Shown piece by piece: positions 9,480 to 19,010 of a stretch of 64,000 nucleotides of DNA. A model generated the notes under the pieces. It made no database searches and had not been told where the DNA came from. It saw nothing but the letters and a program-made list of their open reading frames with translations. Within the stretch, counting starts at the first letter, position 1, and every line of letters starts with the position of its first letter. This DNA comes from Streptomyces umbrinus (lineage in GTDB: Bacteria > Actinomycetota > Actinomycetes > Streptomycetales > Streptomycetaceae), in contig NZ_JAUSZI010000002.1 of the NCBI RefSeq assembly GCF_030817415.1, forward strand, positions 1,054,001 through 1,118,000, written 5' to 3'. The translations under genes were made by a program, and so were the position numbers.

Positions 9480-9860
9480 TCCGGCCGGGGGGTGCGGATC
9501 GGGGGACGGGTTCGGGGCCGCGTCGGCGGCGGTGTCCGCGTGGACCGGGGTGCGACAGTGGTTGATCCGCACCCGCGTCGAGCAGGCGACGGCCGTCACG
9601 TAACCGATGCCGCGTGCCTCCTCCAGCGCGGCGGCGATCATTTCCCAAGCCAGGCGGGCTGGGGTCGTGCCAGGCCGGCCTGTCCGGCCGGCTGCCGGCA
9701 GTTCTTCCGCTCGACAGCCGACAGCAACCCGAGCAGGTGGGCGCGAGCACTCGCCCGGGGGTCAACTCGGCCGAACCGTCCCGCGATCCGGACCATGGCC
9801 CGGTCGGACATCGCCCGCCGGCGGACATGGTCCACGCCATGGCCCGCGGCCACCGCACGA
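9480..9860 (-). pseudogene. IS701-type transposase remnant, internally deleted
   Basis: Minus-strand frames retain two typical pieces of an IS701-family DDE transposase. The first, about 9853-9638, includes ARAHLLGLLSAVERKN and resembles the N-terminal GLLAPVERKNGWQLAE segment. The second, about 9640-9520 in another frame, reads RGIGYVTAVACSTRVRINH followed by CRTPVHADTAAD and resembles the later AVACSTRVRINRGRTPVRAD segment. The catalytic core between them is missing and the frames are shifted, so it is dead. No terminal repeats were identified. The rest of the gap 9368-10018 shows no other gene. Confidence 0.7.
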
Positions 9861-10018
9861 TCTTCGGGAGTCCAACCAACCTCCGATGGTCACGCGGTGG
9901 CCGTACCCGTTCCCAGCCGGGTCCGCGACAAGGTTGCGAAGTCAGGCTGGAGTACCAACAAGCCGGTAGGGCGGCGGACAGGTACTGGGTTTCTCCTGTT
10001 TCACCGGTGACGTCACTT

Positions 10019-11116
10019 TCAGAGGCCGGCAGCGAAACGGTGCACGCTCTCCACGGTCGCGTCGTACATCTCCGGGATGGCGGACCGGAGCATCAGATCG
10101 CCTGCGTGGCACGTCCCGGCCACGGTTCGTGACACGGCCTCGACCCCGGCCTCGACGAGACGGCGGTGGTGGACCAGCCCCTCGTCACGCAGCGGGTCGA
10201 GTTCGTTGACGGAGATGGCATGCGGCGGCAGTCCGGACAGGTCCTCGACCGACGCATGGTAGGGCCAGCAGAGGGGATCGGTGGCGTGCTCAGCACCGGG
10301 GTCGTAGACCTCGGCGAAGACCGCGATCCCGTCGCACGCCATGAAATACCCGTCGTTCTCGACGAGCGACGGCAACGCCGCTTCACGATCCCCGGCGCTG
10401 CTGCCGTAGAGACCCGATATGGACGGCGCCATGGCATAGACACCGTCCACGGCCGCGAGCCTGCCCTCGCGCTTGGCACGGATGGCGGTCGCGAGCGCAA
10501 GGTTTCCCCCACCCGACTCACCCGCGACGGTGAGTGTGGAGATCCCCAGCTCCGCGCGGTGTTCGTGCACCCAGTCGAGCGCTGCCGCGCAGTCGTCGAG
10601 GCCGGCCGGGAACGGGTGCGGACCGAGTACGCCGCCACCGTTGCGGAACTCGACGCCGATGACGACGAGACCGGTGGCGGCCAGCTCGTCCTGGAACCGT
10701 GCGTAGATCGGACCCGAGCCCTTCAGCATCACCATGCCGCCACCGTGCAGGTACAGGATCCCGGGCAACGGGGCAGAGGATTCCGCGGGCCGTGTCACGT
10801 ACAGCTGGATGTCGTTGCCGGCCGGGCCGGTGATCGTCTCGGTGTGGTGGTCAAGCCCTGCTATCGGCTCCAGGCCGTCGACGAGCGCGGCAAGGAGTTC
10901 CTCGGTCCCGGTCTCGGCGGCCGTGACGAACTCGAGTAACTGCTCCCGCGGGGCGTCGGGACGGAGCGGGGCGAGTGCGACGTTGTCGTCCAGGCCGAAC
11001 GGTGCCAGTGCTTCGACGACCCGTGGATCGGTGCGTGGGTCGGTGCGCAGGCTTTGGGTGTGGTCTCCCAAACGTCCGGGTCGTGCGATCGCCGTTGTGC
11101 CGTCCGAATTCATCAT
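10019..11116 (-). CDS. Alpha/beta hydrolase, hormone-sensitive-lipase (family IV) type
   Basis: 365 residues. Start ATG 11116 is preceded by a short AAGG. The oxyanion motif LHGGG and nucleophile elbow GESGGGN identify a family IV carboxylesterase. The Asp (NELDPLRDEG) and His (TCHAGD) of the triad are in place near the C-terminus. No signal peptide; a cytoplasmic esterase for short acyl esters or small aromatic esters. Divergent from a TetR gene across a 274-base region with three operator-like sites, so TetR very probably controls it. Substrate unknown. Confidence 0.88.
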   Translation of the reverse strand: MMNSDGTTAIARPGRLGDHTQSLRTDPRTDPRVVEALAPFGLDDNVALAPLRPDAPREQLLEFVTAAETGTEELLAALVDGLEPIAGLDHHTETITGPAGNDIQLYVTRPAESSAPLPGILYLHGGGMVMLKGSGPIYARFQDELAATGLVVIGVEFRNGGGVLGPHPFPAGLDDCAAALDWVHEHRAELGISTLTVAGESGGGNLALATAIRAKREGRLAAVDGVYAMAPSISGLYGSSAGDREAALPSLVENDGYFMACDGIAVFAEVYDPGAEHATDPLCWPYHASVEDLSGLPPHAISVNELDPLRDEGLVHHRRLVEAGVEAVSRTVAGTCHAGDLMLRSAIPEMYDATVESVHRFAAGL

Positions 11117-11304
11117 CACACCTTGCTCTCTCGCCGTCTGTTTTCCCGAGGGTCTCTGTGGATGGGGGCAGGCAATAGCAGGCAGCACGCCGCCGGCCCG
11201 CCGATGCAGCCGTCCTTGCCGACGAGTTGCAGATCCAAGGTGCGTCACTCCTGTGTGGCGCGTAGGAACGTGCCGGTTGAGCTGCCCGGTTCCTCGCACT
11301 CGCA

Positions 11305-11374
11305 TGACGTTGTCACATGAATGACCGTAAGAGGTTTCATGTGACAACGTCAAGCCAATGATGTGACACTGTCA
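11305..11374. promoter_or_regulatory. Three TetR-type operator copies in esterase/tetR promoter region
   Basis: Three 11-bp sites share TGACRNYGTCA-like symmetry: TGACGTTGTCA (11305-11315), TGACAACGTCA (11342-11352) and the perfect TGACACTGTCA (11364-11374). The first two are the outer parts of a perfect 17-bp inverted repeat (11305-11321 with 11336-11352). The third sits just before a -10-like TAATAT (11379-11384) of the tetR gene, consistent with autorepression. Confidence 0.75.
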
Positions 11375-11390
11375 TCTGTAATATGTGGGC

Positions 11391-11966
11391 ATGGTCAGTC
11401 GCGCAGAGTCCGCCGCCGCCACGCGCCGCGCCCTTCTCGACGCGGCCGCCGAACTGCTCGACGAGGGCGGCCCTGAAGCGGTGACCCTGCGGAATGTGGG
11501 CGCACGGGCCGGTGTGAGCCGCGGCGCCCCCTACGGACACTTCGCCGACAAGGAGAGCCTGCTCGTCGCCGTCGCCGCAGAGGACTGGGAGCGTTTCGGT
11601 GACGAGATCGCAGCCCTGCGCGGGACCCCGTCCGGCAGGCTTCGGGGCGCCCTCACCGCGCTCGTCTCCATCGGCCGCCGCCACCCTCACCACTACCGGC
11701 AGATGTTCGGCCCCCCGGGCGGCGACGACCCCGCCACGATGATCCGCGCCTCCTGCCGCGCTCAGGACGAATTCCTGGCCATCGCCTCCGAACTCGTCGA
11801 CGAACAGGACCTGCACCGGTACGGCGCTCTGCTCCTCACAGGCGTCAGCGGCATCATCAGCGCAGAACTGAGCGGCCACTTCAGCACCGGGAATTGGCGC
11901 ACGTCCGCCGATGAACTTGTCGACACCCTCGTCACGATCATCGCCGATGGACGGCCCCGCACCTGA
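11391..11966 (+). CDS. TetR-family transcriptional regulator
   Basis: 191 residues. The N-terminal helix-turn-helix is clear: LDAAAELLDEGGPEAVTLRNVGARAGVSRGAPYGHFADKESLL. The ligand domain that follows is typical in length. I chose ATG 11391; GTG 11385 is in frame two codons earlier. No ribosome site is visible, but TAATAT at 11379-11384 would put the transcript start at about 11391, so a leaderless mRNA is likely. Divergent partner is the esterase gene; three operator copies lie between them. Ligand is probably an ester or an alcohol/acid product (inference). Confidence 0.9.
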   Translation: MVSRAESAAATRRALLDAAAELLDEGGPEAVTLRNVGARAGVSRGAPYGHFADKESLLVAVAAEDWERFGDEIAALRGTPSGRLRGALTALVSIGRRHPHHYRQMFGPPGGDDPATMIRASCRAQDEFLAIASELVDEQDLHRYGALLLTGVSGIISAELSGHFSTGNWRTSADELVDTLVTIIADGRPRT

Positions 11967-12176
11967 GCTCGTTCTTGAGGATCCGACCTGGTACCGGCTG
12001 CCCGTCCGGCGGACACGGGATGCCAAGTGGTGCTGACGGCCAGGACGGACGCGCCGACATCGTCGCCCGCCCGCGGCCGCGACCGGATCAGGCGGCCCGT
12101 CCCGGAGACCCGCCACCTGCTCGAAGCGCCCTCAACCCACCAGCCCAGTCAGCAACCTGGCTGCCGCACTGGAGCA

Positions 12177-12935
12177 CTAGAGGTTGAAGCCGCCGGACAC
12201 CTCGATGTTCTGCGCGGTGATCCAACGGCTCTCCTCGGAGAGCAGGGAGGCGATCACCGGGCCGATGTCGTCGGGTTCGCCGACCCTCCCGAATGCCGTC
12301 TTCGCCGCGAGGGCCGGGATCACCTCGGGGAACCGCTCGAAGGCGTCGTCGGAGATCCGAGTGCGGGTGGAACCCGGTGCGACCGCGTTGACGCGGATGC
12401 CCCGCACGCTGAACTCCTTGGCCATGTAGCGGGTCAGGACGATCAGGCCGCCCTTCATCGACGCGTACGCCGAGTAGCCGGGCTCCAGACCGGACGTCAT
12501 CGCGGAGTTGCTGGTCGTGTTGACGACGGCTCCGCCGTCGGCCATCAACGGCAGCAGCGTCTGGGTCAGGAAGTACGGACCCTTCAGCAGGACCCGCATG
12601 AACCGGTCGAACAGTTCCTCGGTGGTGTCCTCGAACATCGCCATCTGCCCGAAGCCGGCGTTGTTGACGAGGTAGTCGAAGCTGTCGCGCCCCCAGGTGT
12701 CGCGCAGCACGTCGACCACGGACGTGCGGAAGGCCGGGAAGCTGCCGCTCTCACCGACGTCCAGCGGCAGCGCGACAGCCGTACCGCCCTCCTTCTCGAT
12801 CGCCGCCACGGTGTCCAGGCCCCCTTGCCGGTTGCCGCTGAAGGTCAGAATCACTCCGACCCCCCGCTTGGCGATCTGTATTGCCGCGCTCCGACCAATA
12901 CCGGAACTGGCACCGGTGACAATGGCGACCTTCAT
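12177..12935 (-). CDS. Short-chain dehydrogenase/reductase
   Basis: 252 residues with all classical SDR elements: TGASSGIG cofactor loop at 7-14, NNAG near 93, catalytic Ser in TTSNSAMTSG, and YSAYASMKGG holding the Tyr-Lys pair. Ribosome site GGAGGC precedes ATG 12935. The stretch TFSGNRQGG after beta 2 favours NADP(H). The gene lies downstream of an AraC regulator in the same direction, with a candidate AraC site in between. Function probably oxidation or reduction of a small alcohol or ketone; substrate unknown. The 210 bases between this stop and the TetR gene show no gene. Confidence 0.9.
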   Translation of the reverse strand: MKVAIVTGASSGIGRSAAIQIAKRGVGVILTFSGNRQGGLDTVAAIEKEGGTAVALPLDVGESGSFPAFRTSVVDVLRDTWGRDSFDYLVNNAGFGQMAMFEDTTEELFDRFMRVLLKGPYFLTQTLLPLMADGGAVVNTTSNSAMTSGLEPGYSAYASMKGGLIVLTRYMAKEFSVRGIRVNAVAPGSTRTRISDDAFERFPEVIPALAAKTAFGRVGEPDDIGPVIASLLSEESRWITAQNIEVSGGFNL

Positions 12936-13052
12936 GTCGTGCCTCCTGCACTTGAGTGGATCTGCAATTCCTCACCGGGGAATCCGATAGGGAATCCCAT
13001 GGGGAAATCCGACTCATTCATGGAAGCACTCTGAAACGGGAGGAAAGAAGAA

Positions 13053-13087
13053 CAATTCTCCCGCCTCCTTGCACAATCCTCTTCTGT
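13053..13087 (-). promoter_or_regulatory. AraC-type operator upstream of the SDR gene
   Basis: On the minus strand this reads GAGGATTG (13081-13074) and GAGAATTG (13060-13053), direct half-sites 21 bases apart, the classical two-turn spacing of AraC-family targets. It contains the 17-mer GAAGAGGATTGTGCAAG (13084-13068), which recurs identically at 14050-14066 before the araC gene. Confidence 0.65.
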
Positions 13088-13101
13088 TGGGCTGCAACCT
13101 G

Positions 13102-14007
13102 TCAGGGCAGGGCGGCCGCGGGGGTACGTACGGAGCGGCGCAGGTCGGCGGCGTCCTGGCTGGGTGGTGCGCCGAACTGGCGGCGGTACTCCCGGCTGAA
13201 CTGCGACGGGTTGTCGTAGCCGACGCGCTGGCCGACCCCGGTGATGTCGTTGGGGTGAGTGGCCAGCAGCAGTCGGGCCTCCTGCAGCCGGATCTGCTTC
13301 TGGAACTGGATCGGGCTCATCGCGGTCACCGTCTGGAAGTTGCGGTAGAACGCGGAGACGCTCATGCCGGACAGCTGAGCCACGTCCTCGACCCTGAACG
13401 GCTGCGCGTAGTGCTCACGGATCCATCGCACCGCCCGCGCGATGTGGCTGAGGCTGCTGTCGGCCAGGCCCAACTGGCGCACGATGCCGCCCTGTTCGCC
13501 GGCAATCAGGCGCCACAGGATCTCGCGTTTGACCAGCGGCGCGAGCACCGCCCGGTCGCGTGGCTCGTCGAGCAGGCGCAACAGCCTGACCACGGCGTCG
13601 AGCAGCGCATGGGGAGCGTCGCTGACAGCGATGCCCGGCGGCGCGCTGCCGCCCGAGCGGGGAATGTCTCCCGCCCCCGCCTGCAACAGCAGCTCGGCGA
13701 CGGCGGACGGCTCCAGCATGAGCCCGAACCCCAACGCCGGGTGCTCCGGAGTGGCCTCGGTGAAATGCCCGGTGACCGGCAGATCCACCGAGGTGACGAG
13801 GTACTGCCCGGCCCCGTACTCGTACACCCGCTCCCCCAGCGCGAGGCGTTTCGCGCCCTGGGCGATGACTGCCAGCACCGTGCCGGACATCGACAGCGAC
13901 GGCGGATCCGAGCGGTCGACCTTCGAGATCAGTACGCCGTCGATGGCAGTGGTCCAGTCCGGCCGCGCGTGCCGGACGAGCAGGTCGCGGAGCTCGTCGA
14001 GGTACAT
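13102..14007 (-). CDS. AraC-family regulator (AraC_N plus HTH_18)
   Basis: 301 residues. The first about 180 form an AraC_N-type cupin sensor domain (GTVLAVIAQGAKRLALGERVYEYGAGQYLVTSVDLPV). The C-terminal about 100 hold the two helix-turn-helix units: VEDVAQLSGMSVSAFYRNFQ and DITGVGQRVGYDNPSQFSREYRRQFG. This subtype commonly controls adjacent SDR or aldo/keto reductase genes, which agrees with the SDR gene just downstream. Matching operator copies lie before both genes, indicating activation of the SDR and self-control. Inducer unknown, possibly a reactive carbonyl (inference). Confidence 0.9.
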   Translation of the reverse strand: MYLDELRDLLVRHARPDWTTAIDGVLISKVDRSDPPSLSMSGTVLAVIAQGAKRLALGERVYEYGAGQYLVTSVDLPVTGHFTEATPEHPALGFGLMLEPSAVAELLLQAGAGDIPRSGGSAPPGIAVSDAPHALLDAVVRLLRLLDEPRDRAVLAPLVKREILWRLIAGEQGGIVRQLGLADSSLSHIARAVRWIREHYAQPFRVEDVAQLSGMSVSAFYRNFQTVTAMSPIQFQKQIRLQEARLLLATHPNDITGVGQRVGYDNPSQFSREYRRQFGAPPSQDAADLRRSVRTPAAALP

Positions 14008-14049
14008 ACCTCAATTGCAGCACACGGCCGGTCCTCCTGCTCCCAGACG

Positions 14050-14081
14050 GAAGAGGATTGTGCAAGCGGTCGCGAGGATCG
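14050..14081 (+). promoter_or_regulatory. AraC-type operator upstream of araC-family gene
   Basis: GAGGATTG (14053-14060) and GAGGATCG (14074-14081) are direct half-sites spaced 21 bases, inside the araC promoter region (start codon at 14007). The 17-mer GAAGAGGATTGTGCAAG at 14050-14066 is identical to the minus-strand copy at 13068-13084. Confidence 0.65.
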
Positions 14082-14141
14082 CTCTATCGTTTTCTCGGGT
14101 CACGACGATTGAATGGAATTAACGGATCTCGTGGCACACGA

Positions 14142-14840
14142 TCAGCCGAGGATGAACGGGAGTTTCGCGGCCAGTTCGCCCAGTTCGGTGTTCTCCGCGT
14201 CGGTCGGGGCACGCCGTCCGGTGCCGACCAGCAGCGCGTCCTTGTCGGAGAACGAAGCGGGGAACGCGGACCCGGCGATCTTCTCCAGCATCTCCCGGGA
14301 CCGGGCGAGCCCCTCTGCGGGCGGTTCTGCCGCGTCCTGGAGGTGTGCGACCAGGTCGAGGTGGTGCAGCGTCCACTCAAGGACGTACGCGGAGAGGTAG
14401 TCGCCCGTGGTGAGGACCTGGTCGCGGGTGCCTACCCGGAGCCCCGGGTCAGCGAGTTCGGCGGAGCGACCGGCGGCGGAGCCGACGTCGTCCAGGTGGA
14501 ACTTGAGCAGCCATGGCTCCCCGTACGCGGCGGCCAGCCGGACGGTCAGCGCGTCGAGCGGGTCGTCGCCGGTCGGTGGCGTTTCGGCGATGTCCCAGTA
14601 GGTCACCGCGTCGCGGGTCGGTTCCCCTTCGGCGGGAGTCACGAGGGTGATCAGGACGTCCTGAGCGTCGATGACCAGGTGGCACACCAGGTCCCGCACA
14701 AGCCACCCGGTACAGCCGGACGGCCGGGCGAAGTCCTCGTCCGACAGCTCGGCGACCGCCGCGCGCAACGCCGTCCAGGAGCGTGAGAAGAGATCCACCT
14801 CGGCAAGGTAGTGCGCTGCCGCGACGACGGACAAGCGCAT
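14142..14840 (-). CDS. Maleylpyruvate isomerase-like mycothiol-dependent (DinB-fold) protein
   Basis: 232 residues from ATG 14840. The sequence has the actinobacterial TIGR03083/DinB_2 layout: an N-terminal four-helix bundle with a first metal His in WLVRDLVCHLVIDAQD and further His residues in VLEWTLHHLDLVAHL, then a small C-terminal domain. Members use mycothiol and zinc for transfer or isomerisation, but most are uncharacterised. It overlaps no other gene; the next gene, 14919, is divergent with a short shared promoter region of 78 bases. Specific reaction unknown. Confidence 0.8.
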   Translation of the reverse strand: MRLSVVAAAHYLAEVDLFSRSWTALRAAVAELSDEDFARPSGCTGWLVRDLVCHLVIDAQDVLITLVTPAEGEPTRDAVTYWDIAETPPTGDDPLDALTVRLAAAYGEPWLLKFHLDDVGSAAGRSAELADPGLRVGTRDQVLTTGDYLSAYVLEWTLHHLDLVAHLQDAAEPPAEGLARSREMLEKIAGSAFPASFSDKDALLVGTGRRAPTDAENTELGELAAKLPFILG

Positions 14841-14918
14841 TTGGACGGTCGGCCGGCTCGCACTCCGAGCGGAGACGTGTTGCCGGGGAGCGAAGGCGAT
14901 ATCGGTAGGGTGCCCCCG

Positions 14919-15461
14919 ATGACGGGGGTCTCCTCCCCCACGCAACTGGTGGTGCTGCGCGGCAACAGCGCGAGCGGCAAGAGTTCGGTGGCCGCCGGGT
15001 TGCGCGAGCGGTATGGGCGGGGTCTCGCCGTGGTGAGCCAGGACACCCTCCGGCGCGATGTGCTGCGCGAGCGCGACATCCCCGGCGGCGCGAACATCGG
15101 CCTGATCGATCTGACCGTCCGGCACGCCCTCGAACACGGCTTCCACACCGTGCTGGAAGGCATCCTGTACGTCGCGCGCTACGGCGAGATGCCGGCCCGG
15201 CTCCTGGCCGACCACCCGAACCGCGCCCACTGCTTCTACCTGGACGTCCCCTTCGAGGAGACCCTCGCCCGACACGCCACCAAACCGATCGCCCACACGG
15301 TCGGCGAGAATCAACTGCGCGACTGGTACCGGCCGCTGGACCTCCTGCCGGGCGACATCGAGACCGTGATTCCCGCAGGCAACTCGCTCATCGAAACCGT
15401 GGATCAGGTCATGCACCGGTCCGGACTGGTCGCAGTGGCGAGAGCGCAGGGCACGCCCTGA
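14919..15461 (+). CDS. P-loop kinase-like ATPase (AAA_33 type)
   Basis: 180 residues. The Walker A motif GNSASGKSS lies near residue 15, followed by VVSQDTLRRDVLRE and EGILYVARY, the pattern of small zeta-toxin or gluconate-kinase-like phosphotransferases. ATG 14919 was chosen; an in-frame GTG at 14910 is three codons earlier. No second domain and no antitoxin neighbour is visible, so a toxin role is not supported. Probably phosphorylates a small molecule or a nucleotide-like substrate. Divergent from the mycothiol-dependent gene. Confidence 0.8.
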   Translation: MTGVSSPTQLVVLRGNSASGKSSVAAGLRERYGRGLAVVSQDTLRRDVLRERDIPGGANIGLIDLTVRHALEHGFHTVLEGILYVARYGEMPARLLADHPNRAHCFYLDVPFEETLARHATKPIAHTVGENQLRDWYRPLDLLPGDIETVIPAGNSLIETVDQVMHRSGLVAVARAQGTP

Positions 15462-15488
15462 GCGCCCGGGCGGACGCGCCGTCGGTGA

Positions 15489-15512
15489 GGCGCGCGCCGA
15501 TGCCGGCGCGCC
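15489..15512 (+). terminator. Hairpin after the P-loop kinase gene
   Basis: GGCGCGC at 15489-15495 pairs with GCGCGCC at 15506-15512 around a 10-base loop, 27 bases after the stop codon at 15461. Short but perfect GC stem. Confidence 0.5.
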
Positions 15513-15879
15513 CTTGAGTGCCCCAACTCACAAGGTGCCCGGCCCCCCTCACGGAACAAGCGGGGACGGCCGGCCGTTCATCTGTATGTGGCTGCGGAGG
15601 GGACAGTGTCCCCGGGCCTCACCTCAAGCCCATGGGGACGATCGTTCGGCTGAAGCCCCATGGAGCACCCCGCCGAGAGGCGACCGCCCTCCGCACGCCA
15701 CGGCCTACGGCCCCGGCTGGTCTCCCCCGTCCAGTCGGGGCTTTCCCCTGTGCACGGGCTCCTACCGCACGGCACGGACGCAGCGACTCCGGCGGCCCTG
15801 TCCACGGCCGCTGGCGGCGGAGCGGCTGCCGTGACAGGGTCGGCGTGATCGTGAACAGGTCGTTGGTAAGGGGAAGTTC
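15513..15879. other. Gap without a supported gene
   Basis: The open frames here have no ribosome site, no family likeness and differ in all frames, so I do not call a gene. It contains a perfect 15-base palindrome GGGGACAGTGTCCCC (15599-15613) and two CCATGG-centred stretches near 15630 and 15660. The last 35 bases form the leader of the next gene. Confidence 0.5.
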
Positions 15880-16455
15880 GTGGACACGCAGATCTGGGAC
15901 ACGCTGGTCGAGTCGATGAAGAACGCGTACACCGCGGGTCTCTGCGAAGGGGCGGTGCCCCGCCCGGTCATCATGCCGCTGGTGCGCGGCGAACTCGTCG
16001 GTCTGATCCGGGTACGCCCCACCAGCGCCGGCCGGGACGCGCAGACCGGTATCGCCCAGCTCTCGAACATCGCCGCGGCGGCCGGAGCCGACGAAGTCGT
16101 CCTCGTCTGGGAGACCCACGACGTCGCGACCGCCTGTCAGCTGCCCGTCACCGGCCCGGCGCCCTGCCTGAACATGGTGCACGCCACGAAGGACGGCGGC
16201 CACGTGCTCCACCAGCTCCCGTACACCGAACAGGCTTCGCCCCACTCCCCCGAGGGCGAGGCGTCGGCCGCGCCCCACTGGCTTCCCGCGCCCGAGCCGC
16301 AGCCGGGCGGCGAACTGGTCCCGCCGATCCGGGCCGCCGTCGACTTCTCGTTCACTCCGCTGGAGATGGACCACCCCTCGCCCTTCGGGGTCACCGTCGT
16401 CCTGATGGAAGAGGACGGCTACAACATCCGCCTCACGGACACGTTCACCCCCTGA
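15880..16455 (+). CDS. Conserved-looking hypothetical protein, 191 aa
   Basis: GTG start at 15880 with AAGGGGA about 10 bases upstream. The protein is soluble, acidic, without signal peptide or membrane helix. The first 110 residues look like a compact alpha/beta domain (VIMPLVRGELVGLIRVRP, LSNIAAAAGADEVVLVWETHDVATACQ). The last 60 form a second beta-rich segment (VDFSFTPLEMDHPSPFGVTVVLMEEDGYNIRL) after a Pro-rich linker. I do not recognise the family. It lies alone before argG, same direction, without evidence of shared function. Confidence 0.7.
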   Translation: MDTQIWDTLVESMKNAYTAGLCEGAVPRPVIMPLVRGELVGLIRVRPTSAGRDAQTGIAQLSNIAAAAGADEVVLVWETHDVATACQLPVTGPAPCLNMVHATKDGGHVLHQLPYTEQASPHSPEGEASAAPHWLPAPEPQPGGELVPPIRAAVDFSFTPLEMDHPSPFGVTVVLMEEDGYNIRLTDTFTP

Positions 16456-16563
16456 CCTCAGCGCGGCCGCTCTGACATCACCGCGGGCCCCCGACAGCAT
16501 CCGCGGTCCACGGGCCGTCCTGGGCTTTCCCGACCAGCGACAGAGGGCTGCGCCACACCGGCT

Positions 16564-18053
<1,490 letters not shown>

Positions 18054-18080
18054 CCGTCCATGGAGGTGCACCGCACCACC

Positions 18081-18125
18081 GGAAAGGGCCGGCCCGACGC
18101 CAACAGCGTCGGGCCGGCCCTTTCC
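18081..18125 (+). terminator. argG terminator, 20-bp perfect stem
   Basis: 18081-18100 (GGAAAGGGCCGGCCCGACGC) pairs perfectly with 18106-18125 around the 5-base loop CAACA, 27 bases after the argG stop codon. Strong rho-independent-type hairpin. The remaining 260 bases to the next gene contain no gene and probably its promoter. Confidence 0.88.
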
Positions 18126-18386
18126 GTTCCACACACATGACAGACCGACTCGGCACGAGTGTCAGGCGACTTCGCATTCACCTTGAAGGTTGAAATTGAG
18201 ACAGCACGTGAGGGAGGTGCTGACGCCACCTGAGTGCACTCTTCCCCAGGCATATGCAGCCCAAGGCAGTTGTGTCCGGGTCATGAATCCGCCGGACAAG
18301 CCTGGTCAGAGTGAGGATCATGGCGTGGATGATGCGAGTACCATCCGGCGTCAGCACCACACAATGCAGGAGGAGAGGTAGCTGCC

Positions 18387-19010
18387 ATGTCCGAAGTCGA
18401 GTCAGCGACCACGGAACTCAAGACGCAGTACGCCGCTCAGGTGGCTGCGGACCTTGAGCGCAACACCAAGGAACAGGAACGTATCGGCGCCGAAGTGGCC
18501 GCGCTTCAGGAGCAGTTGAGTGCCCTGCAGCACGACCAGTCCCTGCTGGTGAACCTGCAGCGGACGCTGGGCGCGGAGAGCCTCGAAGCCGGTTCGAGCG
18601 AGGGGGAGGGTGTCACGGCAGCCAAGCCTTCGCTGCCGCGACAGGCCTCGACCGAGACCAAGTCGGGCAGGCGCAAGAAGGCGACTGCCGCCAAGCCGAA
18701 GAAGGCAGCAGCCAAAACCGCCGAGCCGAAGGCGTCCGCACCTGCGGCGAAGCTGCCCACCCTCGTGGAGCTGATCCACAACCACCTCGGCCGGCAGTCC
18801 GAACCGCGGTCCTCCGCGGAGATCAGCACCGCACTCGCCCAGGCCCACCCCGACCGCGACATCAAGCCCAAGGTCGTGCGCACCACGGTGGAGGGGCTCG
18901 TCGCCAAGGGCCATGTCCAGCGCACCAAGCAGGGCTCGTCCGTCTTCTACACGGCGGCCGAGACGCCTGCTGCTGACAACTCCGCGGAGCAGGAGCCGGT
19001 CACTGCCTGA
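18387..19010 (+). CDS. Coiled-coil, Lys/Ala-linker, winged-helix-like protein
   Basis: 207 residues; a GGAGGAGAGG ribosome site lies upstream of ATG 18387. Three parts are visible: an N-terminal coiled coil (about 15-62, VAADLERNTKEQERIGAEVAAL...), a very basic low-complexity linker (about 85-120, KSGRRKKATAAKPKKAAAK) like histone-H1 tails, and a C-terminal winged-helix-like region (about 122-190) with SAEISTALAQAHPDRDIKPKVVRTTVEGLVAKGHVQRTKQGSSVFY. This arrangement suggests a multimeric DNA-binding or nucleoid-associated protein. Family name not known to me; function is inference. Confidence 0.75.
   Translation: MSEVESATTELKTQYAAQVAADLERNTKEQERIGAEVAALQEQLSALQHDQSLLVNLQRTLGAESLEAGSSEGEGVTAAKPSLPRQASTETKSGRRKKATAAKPKKAAAKTAEPKASAPAAKLPTLVELIHNHLGRQSEPRSSAEISTALAQAHPDRDIKPKVVRTTVEGLVAKGHVQRTKQGSSVFYTAAETPAADNSAEQEPVTA

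Noticed and set aside
14841..15416. N-terminal extension of the maleylpyruvate isomerase-like frame
   Set aside because: The extra residues lie antisense to the P-loop kinase gene and do not fit the family; ATG 14840 begins the DinB-like fold.
14919..15461. Zeta-toxin assignment for the P-loop kinase
   Set aside because: Walker A and size fit, but no epsilon-like antitoxin gene is adjacent and the family includes many metabolic kinases.
15513..15879. Possible CRISPR or small gene around the GGGGAC...GTCCCC palindrome
   Set aside because: Only one palindrome, no regularly spaced repeats, and the open frames have no ribosome site or likeness.
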